This document shows positions 1 to 6,637 of a DNA stretch of 6,637 nucleotides, one piece after another. Every line of letters starts with the position of its first letter. The stretch's first letter is position 1. Source of the DNA: Alistipes sp. (lineage in GTDB: Bacteria > Bacteroidota > Bacteroidia > Bacteroidales > Rikenellaceae); NCBI GenBank assembly GCA_017501025.1, contig JAFVXS010000260.1, positions 1 through 6,637 on the forward strand, given 5' to 3'. Under the pieces are notes generated by a model. That model made no database searches. It was not told the DNA's origin and was given only the letters and a program-made list of their open reading frames with translations. The translations under genes and the position numbers were made by a program.

Positions 1-333
1 CGGTTTTGCATATTTTAGTCTATATTTTATATTGTTACGCCTGTTTGTGATATGTTCATTTTTAAGCGGATGCAAAAGACGAGAGATATTTTGACAATAT
101 AAACAAAACGACAATATTCGCACAAAGCAAATATCTCGCAAAAAATATACCACACCAACCCTGTAAGATATACCTATGTATATTATATAAGAGCATAAGA
201 GTCCGCCACGTCATCAACAACCAACAAGCAGACTCTCAAAGTTCTCTATTCATCGGCACCGTCGATAGCCGACTTATGCCATCAACAGCCATTAGCACCA
301 TACGCCGCCCTCAAAAAAACGAGCATATAGGCA
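1..333. other. Gene-free AT-rich region downstream of the ompA-like gene
   Basis: I find no convincing coding region, RNA gene or Bacteroidota promoter here on either strand. The left half is AT-rich. It contains a 9-bp inverted repeat (GAGATATTT at 83-91, AAATATCTC at 129-137) enclosing a direct repeat of GACAATAT (93-100 and 110-117). It lies beyond the terminator of the OmpA-family gene, so it is probably intergenic; whatever gene lies to the left is outside the window. Confidence 0.6.
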
Positions 334-334
334 C

Positions 335-368
335 AAAAAAATAGTGTCCGCCACTTGACGGACACTAT
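335..368 (-). terminator. Intrinsic terminator of the OmpA-family gene
   Basis: A perfect 10-bp inverted repeat (ATAGTGTCCG at 341-350, CGGACACTAT at 359-368) with an 8-nt loop is followed, in the minus-strand direction, by a run of T (complement of the A-run 335-341). It starts 22 bp after the stop codon of the OmpA-family gene. GC-rich stem, short loop and U-tract make this a textbook Rho-independent terminator. Confidence 0.93.
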
Positions 369-390
369 CATATTGTACTCGTTATCTAAA

Positions 391-1638
391 TTAGAAGACA
401 ACTACTACACGGTTCTGCTCCTTCGAGTTGAATGGGAGCTCCTGTGTACCGCAGTTCTTCCACTCGATCTTCGACTCCGATACGCCCTTGCTCAACAAGT
501 ACTCGTAAACCAAACGAGCACGCTTACCTGCAAGACGCTCATTAGCCTTCTTCGAGCCAGTCTGTGGATCTGCAAAACCCTCAATCTTGTAAACCTTGTC
601 ACACTTGCTGTTCTTGATGTGCTCTGCAAGCAAGTCGAGACGAGTCTTGTTGTTTGCATTCAAAACACCGTGACCATAGAGGTAGAACAAAATCTCATCG
701 AAGTTATCCGAGCTAACAGCCTCTTTCGCAGAAGTTGCCTGTGCATTCTGTGCAACCAACTTCGCCTCGGCAGCCTTCAAAGCAGCATCACGCTCTGCAA
801 CCTGTGCAGTAGCAGCCTCCAAAGCCTTTGCCTGCTCGGCAGCAACCTTCTTCAAACGTGCATTGTCAGACTCTGCTGCTGCAAGCGATTGCTCTGCACT
901 TGCCAAACGAGCCAAAGTAGCCTTTGCCTCATCCTCGGTAGCACCCGAACGATCAAATGTACGACGGTTGAAACGGTATGTGAAACCAACATATACGTTC
1001 AAAGCGTGGAAGTGACCCGAATCAGGACCTACTGGGAGAGTATGTGTTGGGAAGAGGTGTGCACGTGCCAACATATAGTTAACAGTCAAATCCAACGACA
1101 ACGACTTGCAAACGTTGAAGCGGTTCTGCAAACCAAAGTTGAAAGCGAACTCCATCTCACGAGTCTTTGGGTGATCAAGGCTTGTTACAGCAAGACCGGC
1201 ACCGGCTGTAAGGATAGCATTGTAAACACGACCCTCTTTGTAGCCACCAATCCAGTTGCTCAAATTAACCATAAAGTCAGGGTGAACAAAGATAAACGCA
1301 GTGCTAATCTCATTCTCACCATACACGTTAGGAGTTGGTTGCGACAAGTAAGTGAACTTACCACCCTCACCTGCAAAACGGATACCGAATACAGGGTGGA
1401 ACCACTTGGCTACGCCGATGTAACCTGCACCGCTAACGAAGCTGCCATTACCGGTTGTGCTGCTTGCACTACCTGTGTTAAGCATAAAAGTTGGGCCCGC
1501 ACCGGCTTGAATCTCCCAGTTGTCCCAGAATTTGTTAGAGATAAAACCTTGTACGTGAGGTTTCTCCTCTGCATTAACGAGCTGTGCCGAAGCAACAAAC
1601 GCTACCAATGCAGCAAAAAATACGAAAAATTTTTTCAT
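391..1638 (-). CDS. OmpA-family outer-membrane protein with beta-barrel, coiled coil and peptidoglycan-binding domain
   Basis: This 415-residue protein probably anchors the outer membrane to peptidoglycan. Residues 1-23 form a signal peptide (MKK, hydrophobic core, likely cleavage after VNA). Residues about 27-223 look like a beta-barrel: alternating aromatic and glycine-rich strands ending in the phenylalanine of YVGFTYRF. Residues about 233-307 are Ala/Glu/Lys-rich and should form a coiled coil. Residues about 310-415 are an OmpA C-terminal domain, with Asp357 in GFADPQTGS, the helix pattern N366-x2-L369 followed by RARLV, and Arg410 in NRVVVV. In this family the Asp and Arg bind diaminopimelate. 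Cys346 and Cys396 in this domain could form a disulfide (inference). The ATG start is favoured by the signal peptide and by a promoter about 60 bp upstream. The gene is monocistronic, with its own promoter and terminator. The family call is firm; the specific role is unknown. Confidence 0.95.
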   Translation of the reverse strand: MKKFFVFFAALVAFVASAQLVNAEEKPHVQGFISNKFWDNWEIQAGAGPTFMLNTGSASSTTGNGSFVSGAGYIGVAKWFHPVFGIRFAGEGGKFTYLSQPTPNVYGENEISTAFIFVHPDFMVNLSNWIGGYKEGRVYNAILTAGAGLAVTSLDHPKTREMEFAFNFGLQNRFNVCKSLSLDLTVNYMLARAHLFPTHTLPVGPDSGHFHALNVYVGFTYRFNRRTFDRSGATEDEAKATLARLASAEQSLAAAESDNARLKKVAAEQAKALEAATAQVAERDAALKAAEAKLVAQNAQATSAKEAVSSDNFDEILFYLYGHGVLNANNKTRLDLLAEHIKNSKCDKVYKIEGFADPQTGSKKANERLAGKRARLVYEYLLSKGVSESKIEWKNCGTQELPFNSKEQNRVVVVF

Positions 1639-1700
1639 AATCTTTTGAAATTTAACTATTTAACTAAAATCTTCTTTCTAATTGCACAACAATTATAATG

Positions 1701-1732
1701 CAAATATAATAAACAAATATCATTCGGGCAAC
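1701..1732 (-). promoter_or_regulatory. Predicted Bacteroidota promoter for the OmpA-family gene
   Basis: Read on the minus strand, TATATTTG (1708 to 1701) matches the TAnnTTTG -7 box exactly. GTTG (1732 to 1729), 20 bp upstream, is a one-mismatch version of the TTTG -33 box. Transcription should begin near 1694, giving an A-rich leader of about 55 nt with no Shine-Dalgarno motif, as is usual in this phylum. A T7/A9 tract at 1744-1759 lies just upstream of the -33 box and could act like an UP element (inference). Confidence 0.75.
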
Positions 1733-1848
1733 ATTTTACAGCGTTTTTTTAAAAAAAAATCACACTTTTTCCACCGCTTATATCACTATTACATAACTTT
1801 TTAGCACTTTCGGAAACATTTTTACCGCCTCAACAGAACCCAACATAT

Positions 1849-1880
1849 AAAAAAACAGACACCAATCGATGCCTGTTTTT
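1849..1880 (-). terminator. Intrinsic terminator of nrdJ
   Basis: An 11-pair inverted repeat (1851-1861 with 1870-1880, one G-U wobble in the RNA) closes an 8-nt loop. In the minus direction it is followed by seven T (complement of 1849-1855, partly within the stem base). It begins about 30 bp after the nrdJ stop codon. Its A-run and T-run flanks on both sides could allow some bidirectional function, but no plus-strand gene needs it. Confidence 0.85.
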
Positions 1881-1909
1881 GTGAAAATTTATGCAATCCG
1901 TATGCTCTA

Positions 1910-4450
1910 CTAACCGCACTTTGAGTAGCCGCACGACATACAGGTAAGACAGCCGTTTTGGTATGCCATATTCTCCTGACCACACTGTGGACACTTACCT
2001 TTCGAACGGGTTCCATTCTCGATATACTGCTTCAACGCACGCTTCACACCATTCTTCCACGTGTTGATATTCTCGCTGTCGAGATGCAGACCGTCAATCA
2101 GTGCAACAACCTTATCGATAGGCATATTATAACGCAGAACTCCCGAAATCAGTTTTGCATAGTTCCAGAAACTCTCATCGAAGAGACGCGAAATACCGCC
2201 AATAGTGTTGGTGTATCCGTAGCGGTCGGTGTATTGGAAATCGTAACGCTTTGTTCCATCCTCCTCACGCACCTTCAAAATCGAACCCTTGGTGATTTTT
2301 GGAGGAATAAACATCGCATCATCCTCAATTTTACCCGTAAATATCTCGTAAGGCCTACCCTCGTAAAGACCAACAAAAGCGATCCAATCCTCGCGGCCGT
2401 TCTTGAAACGCACCACCTCCGCAGGCAGAGCTTTCGGACGCTTATTTAGACCTGTCTCATCTTCGCAGTGTGCAGGCTCCTTCTTCTTGGACTTCTTCTC
2501 GATAAGGACACCCTCGCGGCAACCGTCACGATATACGGTAACGCCCTTACAGCCACACTCCCAAGCAGTACGATAAACCTCGGCAACCAACTCCTCCGAT
2601 ACGCTGTTTGGCAGGTTCACGGTAACCGAAATCGAGTGATCCACCCACTTCTGAATAGCACCCTGCATCTTAACCTTTGCAACCCAATCGATATCGTTTG
2701 CAGTAGCCTTGTAGTATGGCGAGCTGTTTACCAACTTCTCCAACTCGGCATCGCTAATCTTATCGAGAGTCGAAATATCGTAACCCTTGATTTGCAACCA
2801 ATCTACAAACTTGTGGTGATATACGTTAAACTCCTCCCACATCTGACCCTGCTCGTCGGTAAATGTTGCCACAACATCCTTATCCGATGGGTTAATCTTA
2901 CGACGACGCTTATATACCGGACGGAATACAGGCTCGATACCCGAAGTTGTTTGCGACATCAACGAAGTTGTTCCTGTTGGAGCAATTGTCAGCATAGTGA
3001 TATTACGACGACCATACTTAACCATATCCTCATAGAGTGCAGGATCTACCTCCTTGATTCGGTTAATCATAGGATTATTAGCCTCCTTCTCGGCATTATA
3101 TACCTGGAAAGCACCACGCTCACGAGCCATCTCAACCGATGCTCGATATGCCTCAACAGCCAACGTCTTGTGAATCTCGACAGCCATCGCCAAAGCCTTC
3201 TGCGAGCCATAACGCAAACCCAACGCAGCCAACATATCGCCCTCGGCTGTAATACCAAGACCCGTACGACGACCTTTGAGTGCCATTTCGCGAATCTTCT
3301 GCCACAACTCCAACTCTACGCGACGAACATCCATATCCTCTGGATCGGCTCCGACTTTCGCCGAAATCAACTCCACCTTCTCCAATTCGAGGTCGATAAC
3401 GTCATCCATCAGATGCATCGCCTTATGAATATGCTCTTTGAAGAGGTCGAAATTGAACACTGCCTCATCCGTAAACGGATTCTCCACATAGCTGTAAAGG
3501 TTGATAGCCATCAAACGGCAGCTGTCATACGGACACAACGGAATCTCGCCACAAGGGTTGGTCGATACGGTAACGAAACCATCATCGGCATAGCAATCAG
3601 GCACACTCTCGCGAATGATTGTATCCCAGAACAACACTCCCGGTTCCGCCGACTTCCACGCATTGTGGATAATCTTCTTCCAAAGTTGCTGTGCATCGAT
3701 ATTCTTGACAACCTTTGGCTTGTCGCTCTTGATCGGGAATTGTTGAGTGTAGGTGCGACCATCCAACGCAGCACGCATAAAATCGTCGTCAATCTTAATC
3801 GAAACATTTGCACCTGTAATCTTCGATGTGTCGAGTTTTGCATCGATAAACGCCTCTGCATCCGGATGCTTAATCGACAACGAAATCATCAACGCACCAC
3901 GACGACCATCCTGTGCAACCTCACGAGTCGAGTTCGAGTAACGCTCCATAAACGGAACGATACCTGTCGATGTAAGGGCCGAATTGAGAACAGGGCTGCC
4001 GGCAGGACGGATATGCGATAGGTCGTGACCTACGCCACCACGACGCTTCATCAGCTGCACCTGCTCCTCGTCGATACGGAAGATACCACCGTACGAATCG
4101 GCAGGATTACGATGACCGATTACAAAGCAGTTCGAGAGCGACGCAACCTGAAAATTGTTGCCAATACCCGTCATAGGGCCACCCTGCGGAATAACATAAC
4201 GGAAGTGGTCAAGCAGGTGGAAAATCTCCTCTTTCGAGAGAGGATTCTGATACTTCGACTCGATGCGATGCAACTCCGACGCAAGACGCTCGTGCATATC
4301 TTTCGGAGTAGTCTCATAGACATTGCCAAAAGAGTCTTCAAGGGCATATTTGCTCACCCAAACGGTTGCTGCAAGTTCGTCACCCGCAAAGTACTCTTTC
4401 GATGCTGCTACCGCATCAGCATAGTTTACTTTTTTTGGAGAATTTTTCAT
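1910..4450 (-). CDS. nrdJ: Adenosylcobalamin-dependent (class II) ribonucleoside-diphosphate reductase
   Basis: This 846-residue cytoplasmic enzyme reduces ribonucleotides to deoxyribonucleotides using a thiyl radical generated with coenzyme B12, independently of oxygen. Counting from the chosen ATG, Cys108 (NCFVIG) and Cys311 (DSCRL) are the expected redox pair. NPCGE supplies Asn298, radical Cys300 and Glu302; the 11-residue spacing from radical Cys to Cys311 matches class II enzymes. APTGT (490-494), SGIEPVF (503-509) and GCKGVTVYRDG (from about 633) are further class II signatures. Residues about 665-815 resemble a TSCPD-type domain. The tail is a cysteine-rich, zinc-ribbon-like segment (Cys820, 823, 834, 837, 840, 845). 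The frame extends to a TTG at 4489, but those 13 extra residues are low-complexity (Asn/Lys-rich), whereas the ATG at 4450 gives a start typical of family members. No NrdA/NrdB partner is visible. The gene has its own promoter, long leader and terminator. Confidence 0.97.
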   Translation of the reverse strand: MKNSPKKVNYADAVAASKEYFAGDELAATVWVSKYALEDSFGNVYETTPKDMHERLASELHRIESKYQNPLSKEEIFHLLDHFRYVIPQGGPMTGIGNNFQVASLSNCFVIGHRNPADSYGGIFRIDEEQVQLMKRRGGVGHDLSHIRPAGSPVLNSALTSTGIVPFMERYSNSTREVAQDGRRGALMISLSIKHPDAEAFIDAKLDTSKITGANVSIKIDDDFMRAALDGRTYTQQFPIKSDKPKVVKNIDAQQLWKKIIHNAWKSAEPGVLFWDTIIRESVPDCYADDGFVTVSTNPCGEIPLCPYDSCRLMAINLYSYVENPFTDEAVFNFDLFKEHIHKAMHLMDDVIDLELEKVELISAKVGADPEDMDVRRVELELWQKIREMALKGRRTGLGITAEGDMLAALGLRYGSQKALAMAVEIHKTLAVEAYRASVEMARERGAFQVYNAEKEANNPMINRIKEVDPALYEDMVKYGRRNITMLTIAPTGTTSLMSQTTSGIEPVFRPVYKRRRKINPSDKDVVATFTDEQGQMWEEFNVYHHKFVDWLQIKGYDISTLDKISDAELEKLVNSSPYYKATANDIDWVAKVKMQGAIQKWVDHSISVTVNLPNSVSEELVAEVYRTAWECGCKGVTVYRDGCREGVLIEKKSKKKEPAHCEDETGLNKRPKALPAEVVRFKNGREDWIAFVGLYEGRPYEIFTGKIEDDAMFIPPKITKGSILKVREEDGTKRYDFQYTDRYGYTNTIGGISRLFDESFWNYAKLISGVLRYNMPIDKVVALIDGLHLDSENINTWKNGVKRALKQYIENGTRSKGKCPQCGQENMAYQNGCLTCMSCGYSKCG

Positions 4451-4667
4451 CAAACTTCTATTTTTATTTTTTATTTTATTGTAATTCAATCTATTACCTC
4501 ACCTATCCACCCCTCACATCACAAATCAACCCATAGCATCAACGGCGAAAATTCCAAGTGGGTTATTCCATAAAAGCCTGACCCACAACTATTTCACAAT
4601 TCGTTATTCGGGTAAAAACGCGATTTTTTGTTTAGGGCAAAACAGCCCCATTTACGGGGCTTGTTTG
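4451..4667 (-). promoter_or_regulatory. Long, potentially structured 5' leader of nrdJ
   Basis: About 217 nt separate the predicted transcription start from the nrdJ ATG, much longer than the roughly 55-nt leader of the OmpA-family gene. In the RNA, a 6-bp GC-rich hairpin (4644-4649 with 4656-4661) forms near the 5' end and is followed by GUUUUG. Further down, segment 4558-4564 can pair either with 4581-4586 (GUGGGU/ACCCAC) or with 4528-4533 (AACCCA/UGGGUU), but not both. The last 40 nt before the ATG are A/T-rich and unstructured. I recognise no known riboswitch and see no B12-box-like sequence. A regulatory role is inference. Confidence 0.4.
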
Positions 4668-4673
4668 CTACCA

Positions 4674-4706
4674 CAAAGATAGGATATCTCTACCCATATC
4701 ACCAAA
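4674..4706 (-). promoter_or_regulatory. Predicted Bacteroidota promoter for nrdJ
   Basis: On the minus strand, TTTG (4706 to 4703) and TATCTTTG (4681 to 4674) are separated by 21 bp. Both boxes match the Bacteroidota consensus exactly and the spacing is in the usual range. The predicted start is near 4667. The -33 box lies within the T-rich tail of the preceding terminator, so nrdJ transcription should be independent of the nucleoside hydrolase operon. Confidence 0.85.
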
Positions 4707-4758
4707 TAAAATACCTGCATTTTTCGACAAGTTATTAACATTGATGAAAAATGCAGGT
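4704..4758 (-). terminator. Terminator of the nucleoside hydrolase operon
   Basis: A perfect 13-bp inverted repeat (4713-4725 with 4746-4758) has a 20-nt loop. In the minus direction it is followed by ATTTTATTT (4712 to 4704), a broken U-tract. It starts 26 bp after the stop codon of the downstream nucleoside hydrolase. The loop is longer and the stem richer in A/T near the loop than in a classic terminator, so efficiency is uncertain. The loop holds a small palindrome, GTTATTAAC on the plus strand. Confidence 0.75.
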
Positions 4759-4784
4759 TACAACTATACTACGTGCAGTTTTCT

Positions 4785-5798
4785 CTATTTTTTCAGATTT
4801 TTCGGCTCTCGCATCGTCAGCTCGACCACTCGGCGAACAATCTTCATTCGCTGCTTATCGTTGAGTATGTAGTAGCGACGATTAGACGCCTTATCCTTCG
4901 TAAAATCGGTTATCGAGGAGTAATCAACCGTAACATATCCACGAGGCGACAACGAGGCATACCCACCCTTTGGCTCGGCGGCAAACAACACCGCTGTCGG
5001 GTCCCACAATGGACGGTTGTACGGCATAGTTTTATAATAGTTAAATGCCTCTACCAGCGGATGATGCTCCATATATTTGAAACCCTCCCATACCGCCGTA
5101 TATGGATAGTATATGGTGCGACCCAAAACAACGTCGGTAAAGAGCATCTCAACAGGACACTCCATAATAAATCGGGTAGCTGCAACCCTATCATTATATA
5201 TATTGTACTCCTTGCGACGCTCCGCAAAATTGCCAGCCATAATAACTACACGTGCCACCTTGCGACGCATCAACTCACGACCGTCGAGCGGAGAGTATTC
5301 GTCGCCCTTCGAATCGAGCAGTCGCATCATATTGGTCGAAAAACCAACAGCAACAATCGTAATCGACTTATCCTCCGCCTCGCTCAACAACTTGCGAGCC
5401 AACAAATAGCCGTCAGGCAGAGCCTCGTAGTCGGTAATCGTATGAGGATAGTCGTGAAGTTGCACTACGTAGTCTGCGTAGTTAAGCTTTTTATTCCTGC
5501 ATTTGTAGTTCTCGTTGGCATAGGTTTTGACTATTCCGATAGGAATATTCGGATAGCCATAAATGGTGTTCATCACATCGATAAACTTTACACTGCCGAT
5601 TTCGCGTTTGCTCGACAAAATACCTACGATATCAACCGTACCCTCATCCTGATACTTGTAGAGCATATCGAGTGCCACAACATCATCGACATCGTTACCC
5701 ATATCGGTATCGAACAATATCTTAATCTGTGCCGTAGCAACCATTTGAAACACCGACACAAGCACCGCAAAAACAAAAATCGCACGCTTCACTCTCAT
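4785..5798 (-). CDS. Exported nucleoside hydrolase (complete, downstream tandem copy)
   Basis: This 337-residue protein should hydrolyse the N-glycosidic bond of nucleosides to give base and ribose, outside the cytoplasm. Residues 1-23 form a signal peptide ending ATA before Gln24; with no lipobox cysteine it is probably periplasmic. The fold's signature Asp cluster is DTDMGNDVDD (30-39), expected to bind Ca2+ and activate water. VAVGFSTNM (149-157) corresponds to the family's VGPLTN loop. MAGNF (187-191) and EYN (197-199) correspond to the MGG...EFN region. WDP (265-267) sits where most family members have HDP; the Asp is kept as a calcium ligand. Trp here resembles the purine-stacking Trp of trypanosomal IAG-nucleoside hydrolase (from memory), so purine preference is possible. 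It begins 24 bp after the upstream paralogue with no promoter between, so the two are probably co-transcribed. Substrate is unknown. Confidence 0.92.
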   Translation of the reverse strand: MRVKRAIFVFAVLVSVFQMVATAQIKILFDTDMGNDVDDVVALDMLYKYQDEGTVDIVGILSSKREIGSVKFIDVMNTIYGYPNIPIGIVKTYANENYKCRNKKLNYADYVVQLHDYPHTITDYEALPDGYLLARKLLSEAEDKSITIVAVGFSTNMMRLLDSKGDEYSPLDGRELMRRKVARVVIMAGNFAERRKEYNIYNDRVAATRFIMECPVEMLFTDVVLGRTIYYPYTAVWEGFKYMEHHPLVEAFNYYKTMPYNRPLWDPTAVLFAAEPKGGYASLSPRGYVTVDYSSITDFTKDKASNRRYYILNDKQRMKIVRRVVELTMREPKNLKK

Positions 5799-6637
5799 AA
5801 AAACAAACTTTTAAGGTTGGTATTACAACGATCTCTTGTTCTTCGGCTCTCGCATTGTTAGTTCGACCACTCGGCGGACAATCTTCATTCGCTGCTTGTC
5901 GTTGAGTATGTAGTAGCGACGATTTGACGCCTTATCCTCCGTAAAATCTGTTATCGAAGAGTAATCGACCGTAACGTATCCGCGAGGCGACAACGAGGCA
6001 TACCCTCCCTTTGGCTCGGCTGCAAACAGCACCGCTGTCGGGTCCCACAATGGACGGTTGTACGGCATATCAAAGTAGTAGTTGAACGCCTCAACCAACG
6101 GATGTTTCTCCATATATTTGAAACCCTCCCATACTGCGGTATATGGATAGTATATGGTACGACCCAGGGCAAAATCGGTAAAGAGCATCTCAACAGGACA
6201 CTCCATAATAAATCGAGTAGCCGCTACCCTATCATTATATATATTGTACTCCTTGCGACGCTCCGCAAAATTGCCAGCCATAATAACTACACGAGCGACC
6301 TTACGACGCATCAACTCTCGACCATCGAGCGGAGAGTATTTGTCGCCCTTCGAATCGAGCAGACGCATCATATTGGTCGAAAAGCCGACCGCCACAATCG
6401 TAATCGACTTATCCTCCGCCTCACTCAACAACTTACGAGCCAATAGATAGCCGTCGGGCAGAGCCTCATAATCGGTGATTGTATGGGGATAGTCACAAAG
6501 TTGCACCACATAGTCTGCATAATTAAGTTTTTTATCTGCACACTTGTAGCTCTCGTCGGCATAGGTTTTGACAATTCCGATAGGGATATTCGGATAGCCA
6601 TAAATAGTGTTCATCACATCGATAAACTTCACACTGC
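4797..6637 (-). repeat. Tandem gene duplication, 1041-bp period
   Basis: Bases 4797-5596 align without indels to 5838-6637 at a constant offset of 1041 bp. The longest identical run I traced is 68 nt (5185-5252 against 6226-6293). Other differences are scattered, many at third codon positions, so the duplication is not brand new. The left copy probably extends to its ATG at 5798; how far the right copy extends cannot be seen. Confidence 0.93.
5823..6637 (-). CDS. Nucleoside hydrolase, upstream tandem copy (5' end outside window)
   Basis: The frame is open to the window edge and gives about 271 residues, aligning without gaps from about residue 69 of the complete neighbour to the C-terminus. 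A GTG at 6630-6632 could be mistaken for a start, but the preceding codon continues the alignment (Gly-Ser-Val-Lys), so it is internal Val. About 69 N-terminal residues, including the DxDxG metal motif and presumed signal peptide, are missing here. The visible part keeps the VAVGFSTN, MAGNF, EYN and WDP regions. I count 12 substitutions over 265 aligned residues, plus a different tail (KRSL against LKK). In the neighbour's numbering they include H115C, V223F, V224A, H245K, K256F, T257D and K301E. It is the promoter-proximal partner of the visible pair; its promoter is outside the window. Confidence 0.9.
   Translation of the reverse strand, partial: SVKFIDVMNTIYGYPNIPIGIVKTYADESYKCADKKLNYADYVVQLCDYPHTITDYEALPDGYLLARKLLSEAEDKSITIVAVGFSTNMMRLLDSKGDKYSPLDGRELMRRKVARVVIMAGNFAERRKEYNIYNDRVAATRFIMECPVEMLFTDFALGRTIYYPYTAVWEGFKYMEKHPLVEAFNYYFDMPYNRPLWDPTAVLFAAEPKGGYASLSPRGYVTVDYSSITDFTEDKASNRRYYILNDKQRMKIVRRVVELTMREPKNKRSL

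Noticed and set aside
198..236. Inverted repeat AGAGTC/GACTCT as a second terminator
   Set aside because: Only 6 bp of stem with a 27-nt loop and no following T-tract in either direction.
201..354. GTCCGCCAC occurring twice (201-209 and 346-354)
   Set aside because: The second copy is part of the terminator stem and loop; two 9-bp matches without other shared context are not enough for a repeat element.
355..1698. Long plus-strand open frame of 447 codons over the OmpA-family gene
   Set aside because: It is antisense to a gene with clear signal peptide and OmpA domain, has a Cys/Leu-rich composition with no recognisable domain, and runs through that gene's terminator and promoter.
2468..4021. 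Long plus-strand open frame antisense to nrdJ
   Set aside because: The minus strand encodes an intact class II reductase with all catalytic residues; the antisense frame has no recognisable motif and follows from codon bias.
4451..4489. Longer nrdJ start at TTG 4489
   Set aside because: The 13 extra residues are low-complexity and AT-encoded; the ATG at 4450 gives the N-terminus expected for the family.
4451..4667. Cobalamin riboswitch or 6S RNA in the nrdJ leader
   Set aside because: I see no B12-box-like sequence and no long closing stem with a central bubble; a B12 riboswitch also usually controls B12-independent enzymes. A covariance-model search would settle it.
4773..5861. Plus-strand frame antisense to the complete nucleoside hydrolase
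   Set aside because: A similar antisense frame occurs over the second copy, as expected if it is a by-product of the duplicated minus-strand coding sequence.
6630..6632. GTG as start of the upstream nucleoside hydrolase
   Set aside because: The alignment with the complete copy continues upstream of it to the window edge, so it is an internal Val codon.

Overview
The window looks like chromosomal DNA from a Bacteroidota bacterium, most likely order Bacteroidales. Three things point there: two upstream regions match the Bacteroidota housekeeping promoter (TTTG-like -33 box, 20-21 bp spacer, TAnnTTTG -7 box), leaders are A-rich without Shine-Dalgarno motifs, and the proteins have a Bacteroidales flavour. 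A genus cannot be fixed from this sequence. No mobile element, CRISPR array, tRNA or rRNA is visible. All four genes lie on the minus strand, so transcription runs from high to low coordinates.

In transcription order, the right end (4785-6637) holds two tandem copies of a secreted nucleoside hydrolase gene. The upstream copy is cut by the window edge and the downstream copy is complete. They are separated by 24 bp, are about 95% identical in protein over the shared part, and end at a long inverted-repeat terminator. That terminator abuts and slightly overlaps a near-ideal Bacteroidota promoter, which drives a leader of about 217 nt and then nrdJ, the adenosylcobalamin-dependent (class II) ribonucleotide reductase (1910-4450). 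nrdJ ends at its own hairpin terminator. A further promoter then drives an OmpA-family outer-membrane/peptidoglycan-linking protein (391-1638), which ends at a textbook intrinsic terminator (335-368). The leftmost 333 bp hold no gene that I can support.

The window is therefore three independent transcription units: exported nucleoside hydrolases, dNTP synthesis, and a cell-envelope protein. Nucleoside breakdown and ribonucleotide reduction are both parts of nucleotide metabolism, but the terminator/promoter pair between them argues against co-transcription and I infer no functional system linking them. I see no clear novel multi-gene system. The points most worth a second look are the divergence pattern of the tandem nucleoside hydrolases with their WDP active-site variant, and the long nrdJ leader, which contains mutually exclusive stems.
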